A DNA stretch of 64,000 nucleotides, taken from Trichocoleus desertorum NBK24 (lineage in GTDB: Bacteria > Cyanobacteriota > Cyanobacteriia > FACHB-46). The notes below the pieces were generated by a model that ran no database searches, had not been told where the DNA came from, and worked only from the letters and a program-made list of their open reading frames with translations. This document shows, in pieces, positions 1 through 9,732 of the stretch. The translations under genes were made by a program, and so were the position numbers. Location of the stretch: the NCBI RefSeq assembly GCF_030409055.1, contig NZ_CP116619.1, forward strand, positions 4,605,628 to 4,669,627, in the 5' to 3' direction. Each line of letters opens with the position of its first letter. Position 1 is the first letter of the stretch.

Positions 1-1633
1 CTTTCCTCCAGTGGCCTTACGCGATCGCACCTGGCCCGACAATATCATTACCCAACCTCCCATCTGGCTCAGCACCGACTTGCGCGATGGTAATCAAGCG
101 CTGATCGAGCCGATGAACGGAGAGCAAAAATTACAGATATTCAATTTGCTGGTGCAGATTGGCTTCAAAGAAATCGAAGTTGCGTTTCCCTCCGCATCAC
201 AAACTGACTTCGATTTTGTACGCCACCTGATCGAGCAAAACCTAATTCCCGATGATGTCACAATTCAAGTTTTGACCCCTGCCCGCGAAGCTTTGATCCG
301 TTGCACTTTTGAGTCTCTACGCGGTGCTAAACGAGCGATCGTGCATCTCTACAATGCTACTGCTCCCGTTTTCCGTCGTGTTGTATTTGGACTCGATCGC
401 CCTAGTACCATCGACCTCGCAGTCACCGCCGCACAACTTTTTAACGAACTTGCTGCTAAGGAACCCAACACCGATTGGCGCTTCCAATATTCGCCGGAGG
501 TCTTCACCGCTACAGAATTAGACTTTGCCAAGGAGATCTGTAATGCGGTGTTAGAAGTTTGGCAACCCACGCCCGAACGCAAAGCTACTATCAATCTCCC
601 TGCCACCGTGGAAGTGGCTACTCCCAACATCTTTGCCGACCAAGTCGAATGGATGCATCGTCATCTAACCATGCGAGACAGCGTGATTTTAAGTGTGCAT
701 CCCCATAATGATCGCGGCTGTGCGATCGCGGCAGCAGAACTGGCCCAAATGGCAGGAGCCGATCGCGTGGAAGGTTGTTTGTTCGGCAATGGAGAGCGCA
801 CCGGAAACGTAGATTTGGTGACGTTAGCGCTCAATCTCTATACTCAAGGCGTTGACCCAGGCTTGGACTTCTCCCAGATTAATCAAGTCGCCAGATTAGT
901 AGAAGACTGTACGCAACTTCCGATCCATCCCCGCCATCCGTATGCGGGTGATTTAGTCTTCACAGCCTTTTCTGGCTCTCATCAAGACGCGATCAAAAAA
1001 GGATTAGCAGCACAGTCAGCAGATGACATTTGGGAAGTACCTTATCTCCCGCTAGATCCAGCCGATGTTGGACGCACATATGAATCTGTAATTCGAGTCA
1101 ACAGCCAATCTGGCAAAGGTGGCATCGCCTTCTTATTGGAGCGCGACTACAACTTAGTGTTGCCTCGGCGTTTACAGATCGAGTTCAGCCGTATTGTGCA
1201 GCAAGCTGTCGATACCCACGGCCAAGAGATGGCCGCCGCAGACCTCTGGAAACTATTTGAGCAGGAATATTTGCAAGTAGTTTCTCCCTTTAAATACCTT
1301 TCTCACCACCTCACAGAAGCGGATTCCCAGCAGAGAATCAGCGTGGTGTTGCAGATAGAGGGCCAACCCGTGACGCTACAAGGAACAGGCAACGGCCCGA
1401 TTGACGCATTTCTCCAGGCCTTGAATCTAGATATCCGAGTTGATCATTATGAAGAGCACTCCCTCAACCAAGGTAGTGATGCGGCGGCGATCGCCTATGT
1501 AGAAGTCACCAGCGATCGCATCTCCGGTTCATTGCATGGCGTTGGTATTCATCCCAACATCGTCACCGCATCCTTGTTAGCCATTCTCAGCGGCGTGAAT
1601 CGGATACTGACCCTGACTAAAACCAAGGTTTAA
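1..1633 (+). CDS. leuA: 2-isopropylmalate synthase, type 2 (5' end cut by window edge)
   Basis: Catalyses condensation of acetyl-CoA with 2-oxoisovalerate, the first committed step of leucine synthesis, in the cytoplasm. The catalytic barrel begins with [11 protein letters not shown] and contains the metal-binding HPHNDRG motif near residue 230. The last ~140 residues form the leucine-binding allosteric dimer domain. DRTWPD...[11 protein letters not shown] is typical of the longer LeuA2 (actinobacterial-like) family. The frame stays open upstream of the GTG at 11, and bases 2-10 encode F-P-P. Relatives carry a 'PFPP..DRTWP' lead-in, so the true start almost certainly lies left of the window. 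The next gene is convergent, with an inverted repeat between them. Confidence 0.96.
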   Translation, partial: FPPVALRDRTWPDNIITQPPIWLSTDLRDGNQALIEPMNGEQKLQIFNLLVQIGFKEIEVAFPSASQTDFDFVRHLIEQNLIPDDVTIQVLTPAREALIRCTFESLRGAKRAIVHLYNATAPVFRRVVFGLDRPSTIDLAVTAAQLFNELAAKEPNTDWRFQYSPEVFTATELDFAKEICNAVLEVWQPTPERKATINLPATVEVATPNIFADQVEWMHRHLTMRDSVILSVHPHNDRGCAIAAAELAQMAGADRVEGCLFGNGERTGNVDLVTLALNLYTQGVDPGLDFSQINQVARLVEDCTQLPIHPRHPYAGDLVFTAFSGSHQDAIKKGLAAQSADDIWEVPYLPLDPADVGRTYESVIRVNSQSGKGGIAFLLERDYNLVLPRRLQIEFSRIVQQAVDTHGQEMAAADLWKLFEQEYLQVVSPFKYLSHHLTEADSQQRISVVLQIEGQPVTLQGTGNGPIDAFLQALNLDIRVDHYEEHSLNQGSDAAAIAYVEVTSDRISGSLHGVGIHPNIVTASLLAILSGVNRILTLTKTKV

Positions 1634-1659
1634 GCGAGCCATACTGAACAAGCTCACAG

Positions 1660-1706
1660 GCTAAAGTCTGGAGCTACACAAGCAACTTGTAGCCTCAGGC
1701 TTTAGC
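1660..1706. terminator. Long imperfect inverted repeat between convergent genes, likely bidirectional terminator or dispersed-repeat copy
   Basis: Arms at 1660-1678 and 1688-1706 (19 nt each) pair at 16 Watson-Crick and 2 wobble positions with one mismatch, leaving a 9-nt loop. It occupies most of the gap between leuA (+) and the ABC exporter (-). There is no strong T-run on either side. A factor-independent terminator is therefore plausible but not textbook. The near-symmetrical sequence also resembles small dispersed cyanobacterial repeats; no second copy was seen in the window. Confidence 0.55.
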
Positions 1707-1718
1707 TTGTAGACATTC

Positions 1719-3509
1719 TCAAAACTGAGCATTGCGATATTGCAGACGATATAACTTGGCAAACAGGCGATCGCGCTTAAGCAATTCTGCCATCGTTCCC
1801 TGCTCCGTCACCTGTCCATCTTCGATCACAATAATCTGATCCGCTTGCTCGATCGTAGAGAGACGATGGGCGATGACGATTAAAGTACAACGTTGGCTGA
1901 GAGCGTTGATAGCTTCCTGAATCAGATGTTCGGAGATACTGTCTAAGGCATTGGTCGCTTCATCCAGAATCAAGATTTCAGGGTTGCGGATAATCGCGCG
2001 GGCTAAGGCGAGGCGTTGTCGCTGGCCTCCTGACAGACGCACTCCCTGATCACCCACTTGGGTCTGATATCCCTGCGGGAGTTGGCTAATAAATTCATGG
2101 GCATTGGCTTGTTTGGCAACAGCGATCACCTCTGCTTCTGTCGCTCCAGGCCGACCGTAGGCAATGTTCTCGTAAATTGTGGTGCTAAAGATATGCACGC
2201 TCTGACTGACAACAGCAATGCGATCGCGCCAGTCGGCCAGATTCAGCTGAGGTAAGGGTTTTCCATCAATCTCAATTTCGCCGCTAGTCGGGTCATAAAA
2301 GCGACAAATTAAGCTGATCAGAGTGGATTTACCCGCTCCCGAAGGCCCCACGATCGCCGTAGTTTTACCTTTGGGAATACAGATAGAGATATTTTGTAGC
2401 GCTGTTTTTTCGCCTGCCCCATAACAAAAATCTACGGCTCGAAACGCGATCGCCTGTTGCAACCCTGTAAAACGAGTTTTTCCTGAGTGGATATAAGGCT
2501 TATCACTGCGATCGAGTAGGGACATGACATCATCGATCGCAGTCGTGAGCGACATCAAATTAACTCGTGCTCCATCTACATGACGCACCTGAGGTTGCAG
2601 TCGATAGAGCATAAACACAAAGGTCAGCAAGGTGGGCAGATTCACTTGTTGCTGCAAAGCGATCACCAGAATGCCAGCCAGCAATCCCGTAGAGAGCACT
2701 TCAGAGAGTGGATACACTGCCCCAGAGATGCGATCGAGTTCCATAAAGGAGTGGCAAACTTGCTGAGAGGCTTGATCAAAGCGAGCTTGCTCGTAGGGTT
2801 CGCGACCAAACTCCCGAATCACCCGCATCCCTAGCAATCCCTCCCAAACCCGTTGCACAAAGACGGCATTTGCTTTTTCAGCCTGCTTGCCCAACTGCTT
2901 GACCCGACGAGTCATAAATTGAATCATGCTGGAAATCAGTAGCATGACTGCCGCCACCAAAAAGGTTAACTTCCAAGAAATTAGCAGCAACAAAATCGCG
3001 AACACAAAAACTGTGCAGCTACTAATAATCAGGCCAACTAGTACTGATAGGGCTTGACTCGTTCGCCAGGTTTCGTTGTCTAAAGTACTCAGAAACTTAC
3101 CTGCTGGATAACGTTCTAAGAAGCTATAGCCAACACTGAGCAACTGACTAAAGATTCCAGAACGCAATCGATAGCTGATCCGCCAATTCAGCCAGGAGAA
3201 CAGCAGGGTATTGCCGTATAACAAAGCATTTTTGAGTAAAACGCTGCCGAAAATGAACCCAGCAGTAATAGGTAAACGATTTTGAACAGGAATTTGAACA
3301 AAAATCCGATCAAAGAAAGCAATTAATGCATTGCTTTGAGCAGTTTGAGCTGTACTAGGATCAAAACTTTGTAGTAAGGGGATAAATAAGCTGATTCCTA
3401 GACCTTCCGACAAAGAAGCTAAAATTCCCAAAGCTATGATGACTGGAATTGCCCAAGGATATAACCTCAATAAAGGCCAAAGTTTTTTGATGGCTTTCGC
3501 TTCTTTCAT
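1719..3509 (-). CDS. ABC transporter, MsbA/HepA-type exporter (TMD-NBD half transporter)
   Basis: A 596-residue half transporter. The N-terminal half is a six-helix ABC exporter membrane domain starting near residue 15. The C-terminal half is a nucleotide-binding domain with Walker A VGPSGAGKST (about 385-395), signature LSGGQRQRLALARA (about 490-503), Walker B ILILDEAT (about 515) and the switch His in IVIAHRLST. Such homodimers export lipid-linked glycans or lipids across the inner membrane. It is the last gene of the polysaccharide run, 22 nt after a GT2 gene, which suggests a glycan-linked substrate. It is the second exporter of this cluster; the HepA-like one lies at 19082-20935. Substrate unknown. 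Confidence 0.92.
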   Translation of the reverse strand: MKEAKAIKKLWPLLRLYPWAIPVIIALGILASLSEGLGISLFIPLLQSFDPSTAQTAQSNALIAFFDRIFVQIPVQNRLPITAGFIFGSVLLKNALLYGNTLLFSWLNWRISYRLRSGIFSQLLSVGYSFLERYPAGKFLSTLDNETWRTSQALSVLVGLIISSCTVFVFAILLLLISWKLTFLVAAVMLLISSMIQFMTRRVKQLGKQAEKANAVFVQRVWEGLLGMRVIREFGREPYEQARFDQASQQVCHSFMELDRISGAVYPLSEVLSTGLLAGILVIALQQQVNLPTLLTFVFMLYRLQPQVRHVDGARVNLMSLTTAIDDVMSLLDRSDKPYIHSGKTRFTGLQQAIAFRAVDFCYGAGEKTALQNISICIPKGKTTAIVGPSGAGKSTLISLICRFYDPTSGEIEIDGKPLPQLNLADWRDRIAVVSQSVHIFSTTIYENIAYGRPGATEAEVIAVAKQANAHEFISQLPQGYQTQVGDQGVRLSGGQRQRLALARAIIRNPEILILDEATNALDSISEHLIQEAINALSQRCTLIVIAHRLSTIEQADQIIVIEDGQVTEQGTMAELLKRDRLFAKLYRLQYRNAQF

Positions 3510-3531
3510 GAATTCCTGTTTTGCTAAAGAG

Positions 3532-4704
3532 CTAATGCAAAATCAGTGATTTTTGCGAATTATTTGATTTAGTAGAAGTAAGCTGATGACAGATTTTCAT
3601 TGCTTTCTCCCAGCGCCGTAGAAGTACCCAGTCATAAGGTTTTAAAGTCCGACGAAAACGCTGATTTTCCTGATCGTTGACTTCTTCAATGCTTAAGGAG
3701 GGAGGCTTCAATCTAAAGCGCTGTCTAAATTCTACCCAAGAGCGGTGGTTGGGCCAAATTAAAGAGGTGATAGGCTTGGTGGCAATTTTTAATAAGCAAG
3801 TTAAAATCATTGGATATAAACCGGGGCGTAGCAGCAAGCTAGGATCATCTTTGAGGGTGAGATAAAGCCATTGCAAAGTGCTCCAGTGGGCTCCAGATTG
3901 ATAGCTTTTACCCATTAAATAGTGATAGAAACAACCCCTAGACCAGCGGTAAATAGTTTTTGGGATTTCTGGATGGCGAGCTTGTACTTCTGCCATCACT
4001 AACTCATAGGACTTAGCCATTGCTTTCGAGTTGCTAGCCATGCTACCCAGTAACTGACGATAGCCTACTAAAAACTCAGGTACTACGCGAAATTCATAAG
4101 CATCGGCAATGCGTAAATACAGTTCCCAATCTTCACAACCCTGGGCATTTTGCGCTCGTAATTCTGGGTTGAATCCTCCCAATTTCTCAATACAAGTGCG
4201 ACGAATTAGGGCGTTGCTGGCATTGTCTAAAAAGTTGGAATAAACCAAGATAGGATAAATAGCTCCTTCTGGTTTGTAAGCCCGATCATGATTATATTCA
4301 CCAATGATTGATCCTGATTCATCAATATGCACAGACCAGGTATAAATCAGACCTACTTCTGGCCCCGATCGCAACATGCATTGCACTTGTTTTTCTAGCT
4401 TTTGAGGATACCAAATATCATCGGCATCAATGGGAGCAAGGTATTCTCCCTGAGCATGGGCGATCGCTAGGTTTCGAGCCGCTGCGACCCCAGCATTTTT
4501 TTGCCTGAATAGCTGCACGCGCGGATCTTTTTGCACAAACGATTCCACAATTTCGGCAGTCCGATCCTTTGAACCATCATCTACGACCAAAACTTCAATA
4601 TTTTGATACGTTTGTGACAGAACAGATTCTAAAGCTGGGCCAATATAGAGTTCAGTGTTATAGGCAGGGATAATAACTGAAACAAGCGGAAACTGAAAAC
4701 TCAT
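3532..4704 (-). CDS. Glycosyltransferase family 2
   Basis: A 390-residue inverting GT-A fold glycosyltransferase. It opens with SVIIPAYNTE and LVVDDGSKDRT (residues 9-50), followed by the nucleotide-sugar/metal motif IDADD near residue 93. A C-terminal ~100 residues are outside the core fold and basic. It should add one sugar to a lipid-linked polysaccharide precursor at the cytoplasmic membrane; donor and acceptor cannot be read. It shares KLEKQVQC and the surrounding pattern with the GT2 at 14449-15417, so the two are probably paralogues. A 180-nt gap separates it from the upstream GT4 gene. Confidence 0.9.
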   Translation of the reverse strand: MSFQFPLVSVIIPAYNTELYIGPALESVLSQTYQNIEVLVVDDGSKDRTAEIVESFVQKDPRVQLFRQKNAGVAAARNLAIAHAQGEYLAPIDADDIWYPQKLEKQVQCMLRSGPEVGLIYTWSVHIDESGSIIGEYNHDRAYKPEGAIYPILVYSNFLDNASNALIRRTCIEKLGGFNPELRAQNAQGCEDWELYLRIADAYEFRVVPEFLVGYRQLLGSMASNSKAMAKSYELVMAEVQARHPEIPKTIYRWSRGCFYHYLMGKSYQSGAHWSTLQWLYLTLKDDPSLLLRPGLYPMILTCLLKIATKPITSLIWPNHRSWVEFRQRFRLKPPSLSIEEVNDQENQRFRRTLKPYDWVLLRRWEKAMKICHQLTSTKSNNSQKSLILH

Positions 4705-4884
4705 GAGTTATCGCTGGAGTGTTAGATGAACTGAAGTCAGAGCAAAAGGCTTTGAGGAAAATGCACATAGCTCTCCACACCCTCTGCAAATAGAGGGCTA
4801 GTTGAGGTGGAGACCCGCTGTAAATCGCGACTTAATTCGATTTCGAGAACTAGCGAGGGTTATCACTCAACGTTGGTAAAAACT

Positions 4885-5955
4885 TTAAGAGCGATCGCGA
4901 TCTGCCATCAGCTCTTGGTAGACTGCTAAAGTTTCTTGATGCACACGCGACACACTCAGCCAAGCTAAGTTGCGTCTTGCCCGTTCCTTCCAGGCTTGCA
5001 ACTGCTGAGAACACTGGAGCAATTCTAATAAAGCTGCGGCGATCGCGGCACTATCTTTAGGGGGAACTAATAAACCTGCGTCTCCTTGATCTAAAGCTTC
5101 GGGAATTCCATCCACATTGCTGGCGATGATGGCGCAGCCTGCCTCCCGCGCCTCTGACAACACCAAACCAAACGGTTCTTGATGAGAAGCCAAAACGAAA
5201 ATATCTACGGCTTGCAAGTATCTTTGGGGTTGAGGTTGAAACCCTAGAAAATGGATACGCTCTGACACCGGAGTAGCGCTAGCTTGAGTTTCAAACGTTT
5301 GGCGGTCAGGCCCCTCGCCAATCAGATACAGATGTGCCTCCGGGAAATCTGTGGCAATCTGAGCAAAAGCCGCAATCAACTCTGTAATGCCCTTGCGCTG
5401 ATACATCCCTGCCAAAGTGGCGATCGCGGGATGCTGGAGTGAGATCGCAGGGAGAGAAGAGGGTCGATCCCGAGGACTGCCCAAAGTGCCATTGCGAATC
5501 ACTCGCAGCTTTCTCTGAGGAATGCCCCGTCGTTCCATTGAATCAGCTACCGCTTGACTGACTGCAATCACGCGATCGGCTACTCCCATTAAAGTGGCAC
5601 TACGTTGAAACTCATTATGAACCGTAGAAACTAGCCCATAATGACCAAATCGCTTTAAACAACGGGCTAAAACTACTCCGGTCATCATGTGGGCATGAAC
5701 GATATCCGGTTGGAACGTCTGGGCGATCGCGCGATAACCTTTAGCGGCCCGGAGGAGATTCCCCAGTTGCCGCCGCTGATTCAGGGGGAAATGAGTGATG
5801 CCATAGTCTGCGAGTAAGGCTTCGTATTCGCCGCCCTCAGAGGCTACCGCCACCTCATACCCAGCCTTGGCTTGTAAACAGGCAAGATCGATCGCCACAT
5901 TAATAATGCCGTTCCCTAGTTCGCGGACATCGTTCAGGATATGGAGAATTCGCAT
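4885..5955 (-). CDS. Glycosyltransferase family 4
   Basis: A GT-B fold retaining glycosyltransferase of 356 residues from the preferred start. The frame extends 6 codons further to a TTG, but the internal ATG at 5955 gives MRILHILNDVREL, the usual beta-1 start. N-terminal acceptor features include HAHMMTG. The C-terminal donor-binding half contains the EPFGLVLSEARE motif (E-x7-E), then CAIIASNVDGIPE. It sits within the minus-strand polysaccharide run, 35 nt downstream of the next GT4, and so probably shares its transcript. The sugar transferred is unknown. Confidence 0.9.
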   Translation of the reverse strand: MRILHILNDVRELGNGIINVAIDLACLQAKAGYEVAVASEGGEYEALLADYGITHFPLNQRRQLGNLLRAAKGYRAIAQTFQPDIVHAHMMTGVVLARCLKRFGHYGLVSTVHNEFQRSATLMGVADRVIAVSQAVADSMERRGIPQRKLRVIRNGTLGSPRDRPSSLPAISLQHPAIATLAGMYQRKGITELIAAFAQIATDFPEAHLYLIGEGPDRQTFETQASATPVSERIHFLGFQPQPQRYLQAVDIFVLASHQEPFGLVLSEAREAGCAIIASNVDGIPEALDQGDAGLLVPPKDSAAIAAALLELLQCSQQLQAWKERARRNLAWLSVSRVHQETLAVYQELMADRDRS

Positions 5956-5974
5956 TACATTTTTGTACAACAAC

Positions 5975-6006
5975 TTAGCTGGCTTGGAGATTAGCTGGCT
6001 TGGAGA
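5975..6006. repeat. Perfect 2 x 16 bp tandem duplication across a stop codon
   Basis: TTAGCTGGCTTGGAGA occurs at 5975-5990 and again, immediately adjacent, at 5991-6006. The stop codon (TAA, minus strand) of the GT4 gene 5991-7154 lies at 5993-5991, so one copy holds the end of the gene and the other lies just downstream. The 16-nt period means the second TAA is out of frame with the first. Confidence 0.95.
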
Positions 6007-7154
6007 GCATCTTGGCGGCTGAGGTTCTCCAGCACATCCAGATATTGCTCCACGATGTTGTCCATAGTAAAAGCATTGGCCCGCTTCTGTAGTACTTCAG
6101 CATCGGTTGGTTGTTCTAGGGCCGCAATAATCCCATCAGCTAGAGTTTTTGAATCACCGACAGGAGCTAAACGACCATATTTGCCATTGCCTAAGATCTC
6201 TGCTGGGCCGCTTTCGCAGTCGGTCGAAACGACAGAAGTACCTGCGGCTAAGGCTTCTGCCACCACATTGCCAAATCCCTCATAGATGGAGGAGAGCACA
6301 AACACGGCTGATTGTGCCATGTAGGCATAAGGGTTTTCGACAAAGCCAGGGAGCGCTACATCATCTTGTAATCCTAGCTCTTGAATCAAAGCCTCCAATT
6401 CAGGCTTTACCAGAGGTTCGCGTGGATCGGCTTCTCCCAAAATCATCAATCGGGCAGGATGCTGCTGCTGCACCAAAGCAAAAGCGCGGACCAAGGTCAG
6501 AAAGTCTTTCTGCTTCACTAAGCGTCCTACTCCTAGAACCACAGGAGGTTCCCCAGCCGCAAACCAAGGATGATCAATCGGCGCTTTGATTTTCTCAGCC
6601 AGATCTGGCATCACCACTGGATTGTAAATCACCTGTACCTTGTCCTCAGGCAGCCCTGCCATCTTTGCCACATCCCTAGCGGTTCCTTGGGAGGCAGCCA
6701 CGATCGCGTCGGCCCAAGGATAAAACTGCTTCACTAAAAAAGGTCGAACATTGCCAGTCCCTCCGTGCCTGTCTTGAAACTGTTGTGAGAGATTGGTCTG
6801 CACACACATGACAACGCGAGTCGGCACCCCTGCTAATCGTTGCGCCAAAGTCGCGGAACTAGCGATATCGAGAGCTGAGAGCAAGAAGTCTGGTTTTTCC
6901 TGCTGCAAATAGCGTCTGAGTGCCCAAGTTTTGGAAACGATGACTGGAGATTTGGCTTTGAGGTTAATCAGGCGGACATTGGCAGGCACTTTATCGAGGT
7001 AAGCACCTTCTCCTTGAGCCAGGACTAAATCGGTTTTTAGCCCTCTTGCAGCAAAGCCTTGAGCCAAATGCAACATAGCTCGCTCTGCTCCGCCCCCCGC
7101 TAAGTTGGGGATAAATAAACTTACAGATGGTTGTTGCGATCGCGTTATAGGCAT
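5991..7154 (-). CDS. Glycosyltransferase family 4
   Basis: A 387-residue GT-B glycosyltransferase. The N-terminus has the glycine-rich acceptor loop NLAGGGAERAM. The donor half carries SIYEGFGNVVAEALAAG (E-x7-E) near residue 290, followed by STDCESGPAEIL, a pattern common in exopolysaccharide GT4 enzymes of the EpsF/WbnH type. ATG at 7154 is preceded by GGAGA with proper spacing. It probably adds a hexose to the growing repeat unit. Its 3' end lies inside a perfect 16-bp tandem duplication, so the last codons and stop are repeated downstream out of frame. Confidence 0.9.
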   Translation of the reverse strand: MPITRSQQPSVSLFIPNLAGGGAERAMLHLAQGFAARGLKTDLVLAQGEGAYLDKVPANVRLINLKAKSPVIVSKTWALRRYLQQEKPDFLLSALDIASSATLAQRLAGVPTRVVMCVQTNLSQQFQDRHGGTGNVRPFLVKQFYPWADAIVAASQGTARDVAKMAGLPEDKVQVIYNPVVMPDLAEKIKAPIDHPWFAAGEPPVVLGVGRLVKQKDFLTLVRAFALVQQQHPARLMILGEADPREPLVKPELEALIQELGLQDDVALPGFVENPYAYMAQSAVFVLSSIYEGFGNVVAEALAAGTSVVSTDCESGPAEILGNGKYGRLAPVGDSKTLADGIIAALEQPTDAEVLQKRANAFTMDNIVEQYLDVLENLSRQDALQAS

Positions 7155-7187
7155 AAGATTCTCCAGTTACTTGGGTTATCAGTTCAC

Positions 7188-8501
7188 TTAGGCTGGCGCT
7201 AGCTCAATCACGAGTGGATGATCAGAGATAGCCAGGTCTAATTGCTTGGGGTTAGGATATTGCTGCACAGGAGCAGCAGCTCTTAACGGTTCATAGGTCG
7301 TCGCCTGACGGACAGGTGTCCCTAAAGTCACAGTGATGGCCTGCTTAGGTGTATGAACATCCAGCTTCGTTTTCAGATCAAAGCTAGAAACTTCTTGCCA
7401 GAGCACTAAATAAAATCGGCCATCCCGTTTTTGCAACAATGTATGATGCACCAAAGGACTCAGGCGGGTGCCGTTACCGCTCAGGCTATAGGTCAGAGAC
7501 TGATAGGCAAACTCAGGGCCTGGATCTTGCAGCAGAGCAATCAAATTCTTGAGGGAGTTAAAGGCAGGTTTAGGAGCACCATTGTTCCGGAGCAGACCAA
7601 AGTTCTGTTCTTGGGTAGTGCCCTGACGCTCGTTGATTAGTTCGTAAAGGAACGATCGCTGAATGCCTCGATTAAAATACTCCAGATAGAGCCTGGGAAC
7701 GTATTTAGCCGCAGCAAGCTCCGAGATCCCTGGCTGGGACGCTTTGAGATCCTGGGTCGCATTATGCCAACCACATTCCGTCGCCACAATTGGCTTGTTG
7801 GTTCCCGTCACCGCTTGAGTCAAAGGCAACCATTTCGTGTCAAGGTCTTGACTTGGCAAGTTACCACCCGCGTAGCTGTGCATATTGCCTAGATCCGCCG
7901 AATCGAGGGAGCCTAGGCGTGAAGCATAGTAGGGAATGGCTAAGGAGGGCATCAGCACAGGCAATGCGGCTGTCGTTGGATCTGCCTTGACTGCGGCATA
8001 CAGTTCATCTTGGTAAGCCCGTAGCCCTTCAGGAAAGGCTTGGTTTTTATAAGTCGCTTGAGGATTCACATCCCACTCATTCGGCCCTTCGACTGCTTCA
8101 ATTGAGGACAAGACCGGTTGAATCGCCTCTGTGACGACATTGTCAGGCGTAATGCCATCTCTAGCGTCCATCACTAAGGTTGATTTGATTCCCAGAGTGG
8201 CCAAATCGTTGAGTCGGCGATAAAACTCTGGGTTCTTGCCGCCATCGCGAATATGGCGCACTCCCAGTTCTTGCAATTTGGGCTTGATGATTGTGTCGTA
8301 CCTACCATAGGCAGTGTCAAGATAACGCAGATGAGTGGCAACACCAATGGAGTTGACAAAGGAATTAGCGTTGCGAGCTTGCTCTGGTTGAGATTGAGCC
8401 TTTAGAGGTGGAGAGGATTTACAGGCAATCAGTAGCGCACTTAGTAATGTGATTAAGGGGTAGCGGTAGCATTTCATGTAATAGGAAAGGGAAAACTTCA
8501 T
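7188..8501 (-). CDS. Lipoprotein with glycoside-hydrolase (TIM-barrel, clan GH-A-like) domain
   Basis: About 437 residues. A hydrophobic N-terminal segment ends in LLSALLIAC, a lipobox whose Cys would be lipidated, so it is probably membrane-anchored on the outer face. The barrel includes GVRHIRDGG, then EGPNEWD (putative acid/base Glu near residue 140) and VATECGWHN (putative nucleophile Glu near 240). The ~100-residue spacing fits clan GH-A. A beta-rich C-terminal ~100 residues resembles the accessory domain of GH39/GH5-like enzymes. Start choice is uncertain: ATG at 8501 or 8477, neither with a clear ribosome site; the TTG at 8510 is less likely. Within an export cluster it may trim, release or remodel the glycan. 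Confidence 0.78.
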   Translation of the reverse strand: MKFSLSYYMKCYRYPLITLLSALLIACKSSPPLKAQSQPEQARNANSFVNSIGVATHLRYLDTAYGRYDTIIKPKLQELGVRHIRDGGKNPEFYRRLNDLATLGIKSTLVMDARDGITPDNVVTEAIQPVLSSIEAVEGPNEWDVNPQATYKNQAFPEGLRAYQDELYAAVKADPTTAALPVLMPSLAIPYYASRLGSLDSADLGNMHSYAGGNLPSQDLDTKWLPLTQAVTGTNKPIVATECGWHNATQDLKASQPGISELAAAKYVPRLYLEYFNRGIQRSFLYELINERQGTTQEQNFGLLRNNGAPKPAFNSLKNLIALLQDPGPEFAYQSLTYSLSGNGTRLSPLVHHTLLQKRDGRFYLVLWQEVSSFDLKTKLDVHTPKQAITVTLGTPVRQATTYEPLRAAAPVQQYPNPKQLDLAISDHPLVIELAPA

Positions 8502-8542
8502 AGCTGGCAACTGCCGAGTAACGAAGGATAAGTTCAGCTTGA

Positions 8543-9700
8543 TTAAACCTGCGGAACTCGCGCCAGGGTTTGCCCTAGAAGTTGAGCAATTTGTTGGTTG
8601 ATGGTAGTTAAGTCAAAGCGTTGGCTGGCTTGGATTTGGGCTTGATGAGCGATCGCGCTAGAGCGTTCTGGTTGGTTGCGGCAAAGATTAATCACAGCCG
8701 CCAGTTGTTGCGGATTTCCAGGAGTCGCTAGCCAACCATCAACCTCTGGTGTAATTAATTCAATGGCACCGCCAGATCGTGCGGCTACCACAGGTTTGCC
8801 ACAGAGCATGGCTTCTACAATCACGCGACCAAAGGGTTCTGGAGCGGTGGAAGTATGAGCAATCAGATCGCACGATTTCATGAGAGTGACAACATCCGAA
8901 CGAAATCCTAAAAAATGCACCCGCTCCTGTAAACCGAGGGCGTTGACTTGCTGATGCAGTTGTTTGACATATTGATCCTCTCCAAATAAAGCGTCACCGA
9001 CCAATAAAGCTGTGACATCCTCTGGACAATGAGCTAAAGCTTCCAGCAAGACATGCTGGCCTTTCCAGGGAGAAAGACGACTAAAGTGGCCTACCACAAA
9101 TTTTCCTGTCAAGCCCAGTTCCTGCTTCAGTTGCACAGCATCGGCGCTAGAAGACTGATAGGTTTGCGGTTCAAAGCCGTTATAAATCACCTGAGTCAGA
9201 TCAGCGCGACCACCCGCCTCGATAAAAGCGGTTTTGCTCGCCTCTGAGTTCGCAATCACCAACGAAGCAAAACGGTTTGCCAAAGTGACCGCGAGTCGCC
9301 GATTCATGGAGCTGAAATGGTCCGGGGAGAGAATATCATGCAGATGATAAACCAAAGGCCGACGGCTGATCCAAGCCGCTAAAGCTCCTACGACTAGTGC
9401 TTTTTGGGTGTTGGCATAGATCAAATCGTAGTTTCGGCTCAACTGCACCACTTTGGTAATTAGGGGCAGGAGTTGTGCCAAACTACCGAAGCCTTGTCGC
9501 CAACCGCTATCTTTACGCACTTGAATCCCCTCAGCGTTGAGCACCTGTACCGGAATCTCATGTTGTTCTAGAAGCTCTCGGAATGGGCCATCAGCGAATA
9601 AAGCGACCAAGCAGCGATCGCGATAGGGTTTAGCAATATCCAGCAGGCACAATTCAGCCCCACCCGGTTTTCCGCTTTGGTCTAAGAAGAGAATCTTCAT
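8543..9700 (-). CDS. Glycosyltransferase family 4
   Basis: A 385-residue GT-B enzyme. The first strand is MKILFLDQS, followed by the acceptor loop GKPGGAELCL. The donor-site motif EPFGRVIVEAMLCGKPVVAARSG lies near residue 285, with the two glutamates of the E-x7-E pair present. It is flanked on the same strand by the acyltransferase gene upstream (32-nt gap) and the glycoside-hydrolase lipoprotein gene downstream (about 40 nt), consistent with one transcript. Cytoplasmic or peripheral membrane location expected. Donor sugar unknown. Confidence 0.9.
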   Translation of the reverse strand: MKILFLDQSGKPGGAELCLLDIAKPYRDRCLVALFADGPFRELLEQHEIPVQVLNAEGIQVRKDSGWRQGFGSLAQLLPLITKVVQLSRNYDLIYANTQKALVVGALAAWISRRPLVYHLHDILSPDHFSSMNRRLAVTLANRFASLVIANSEASKTAFIEAGGRADLTQVIYNGFEPQTYQSSSADAVQLKQELGLTGKFVVGHFSRLSPWKGQHVLLEALAHCPEDVTALLVGDALFGEDQYVKQLHQQVNALGLQERVHFLGFRSDVVTLMKSCDLIAHTSTAPEPFGRVIVEAMLCGKPVVAARSGGAIELITPEVDGWLATPGNPQQLAAVINLCRNQPERSSAIAHQAQIQASQRFDLTTINQQIAQLLGQTLARVPQV

Positions 9701-9732
9701 AAGATTGGAATACTCAGAAACGTCAGCATTGT

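Noticed and set aside
4780-4797. Six-bp hairpin CCCTCT/AGAGGG before the GT2 gene as a terminator
   Set aside because: No T-run on either strand and a short stem; likely chance.
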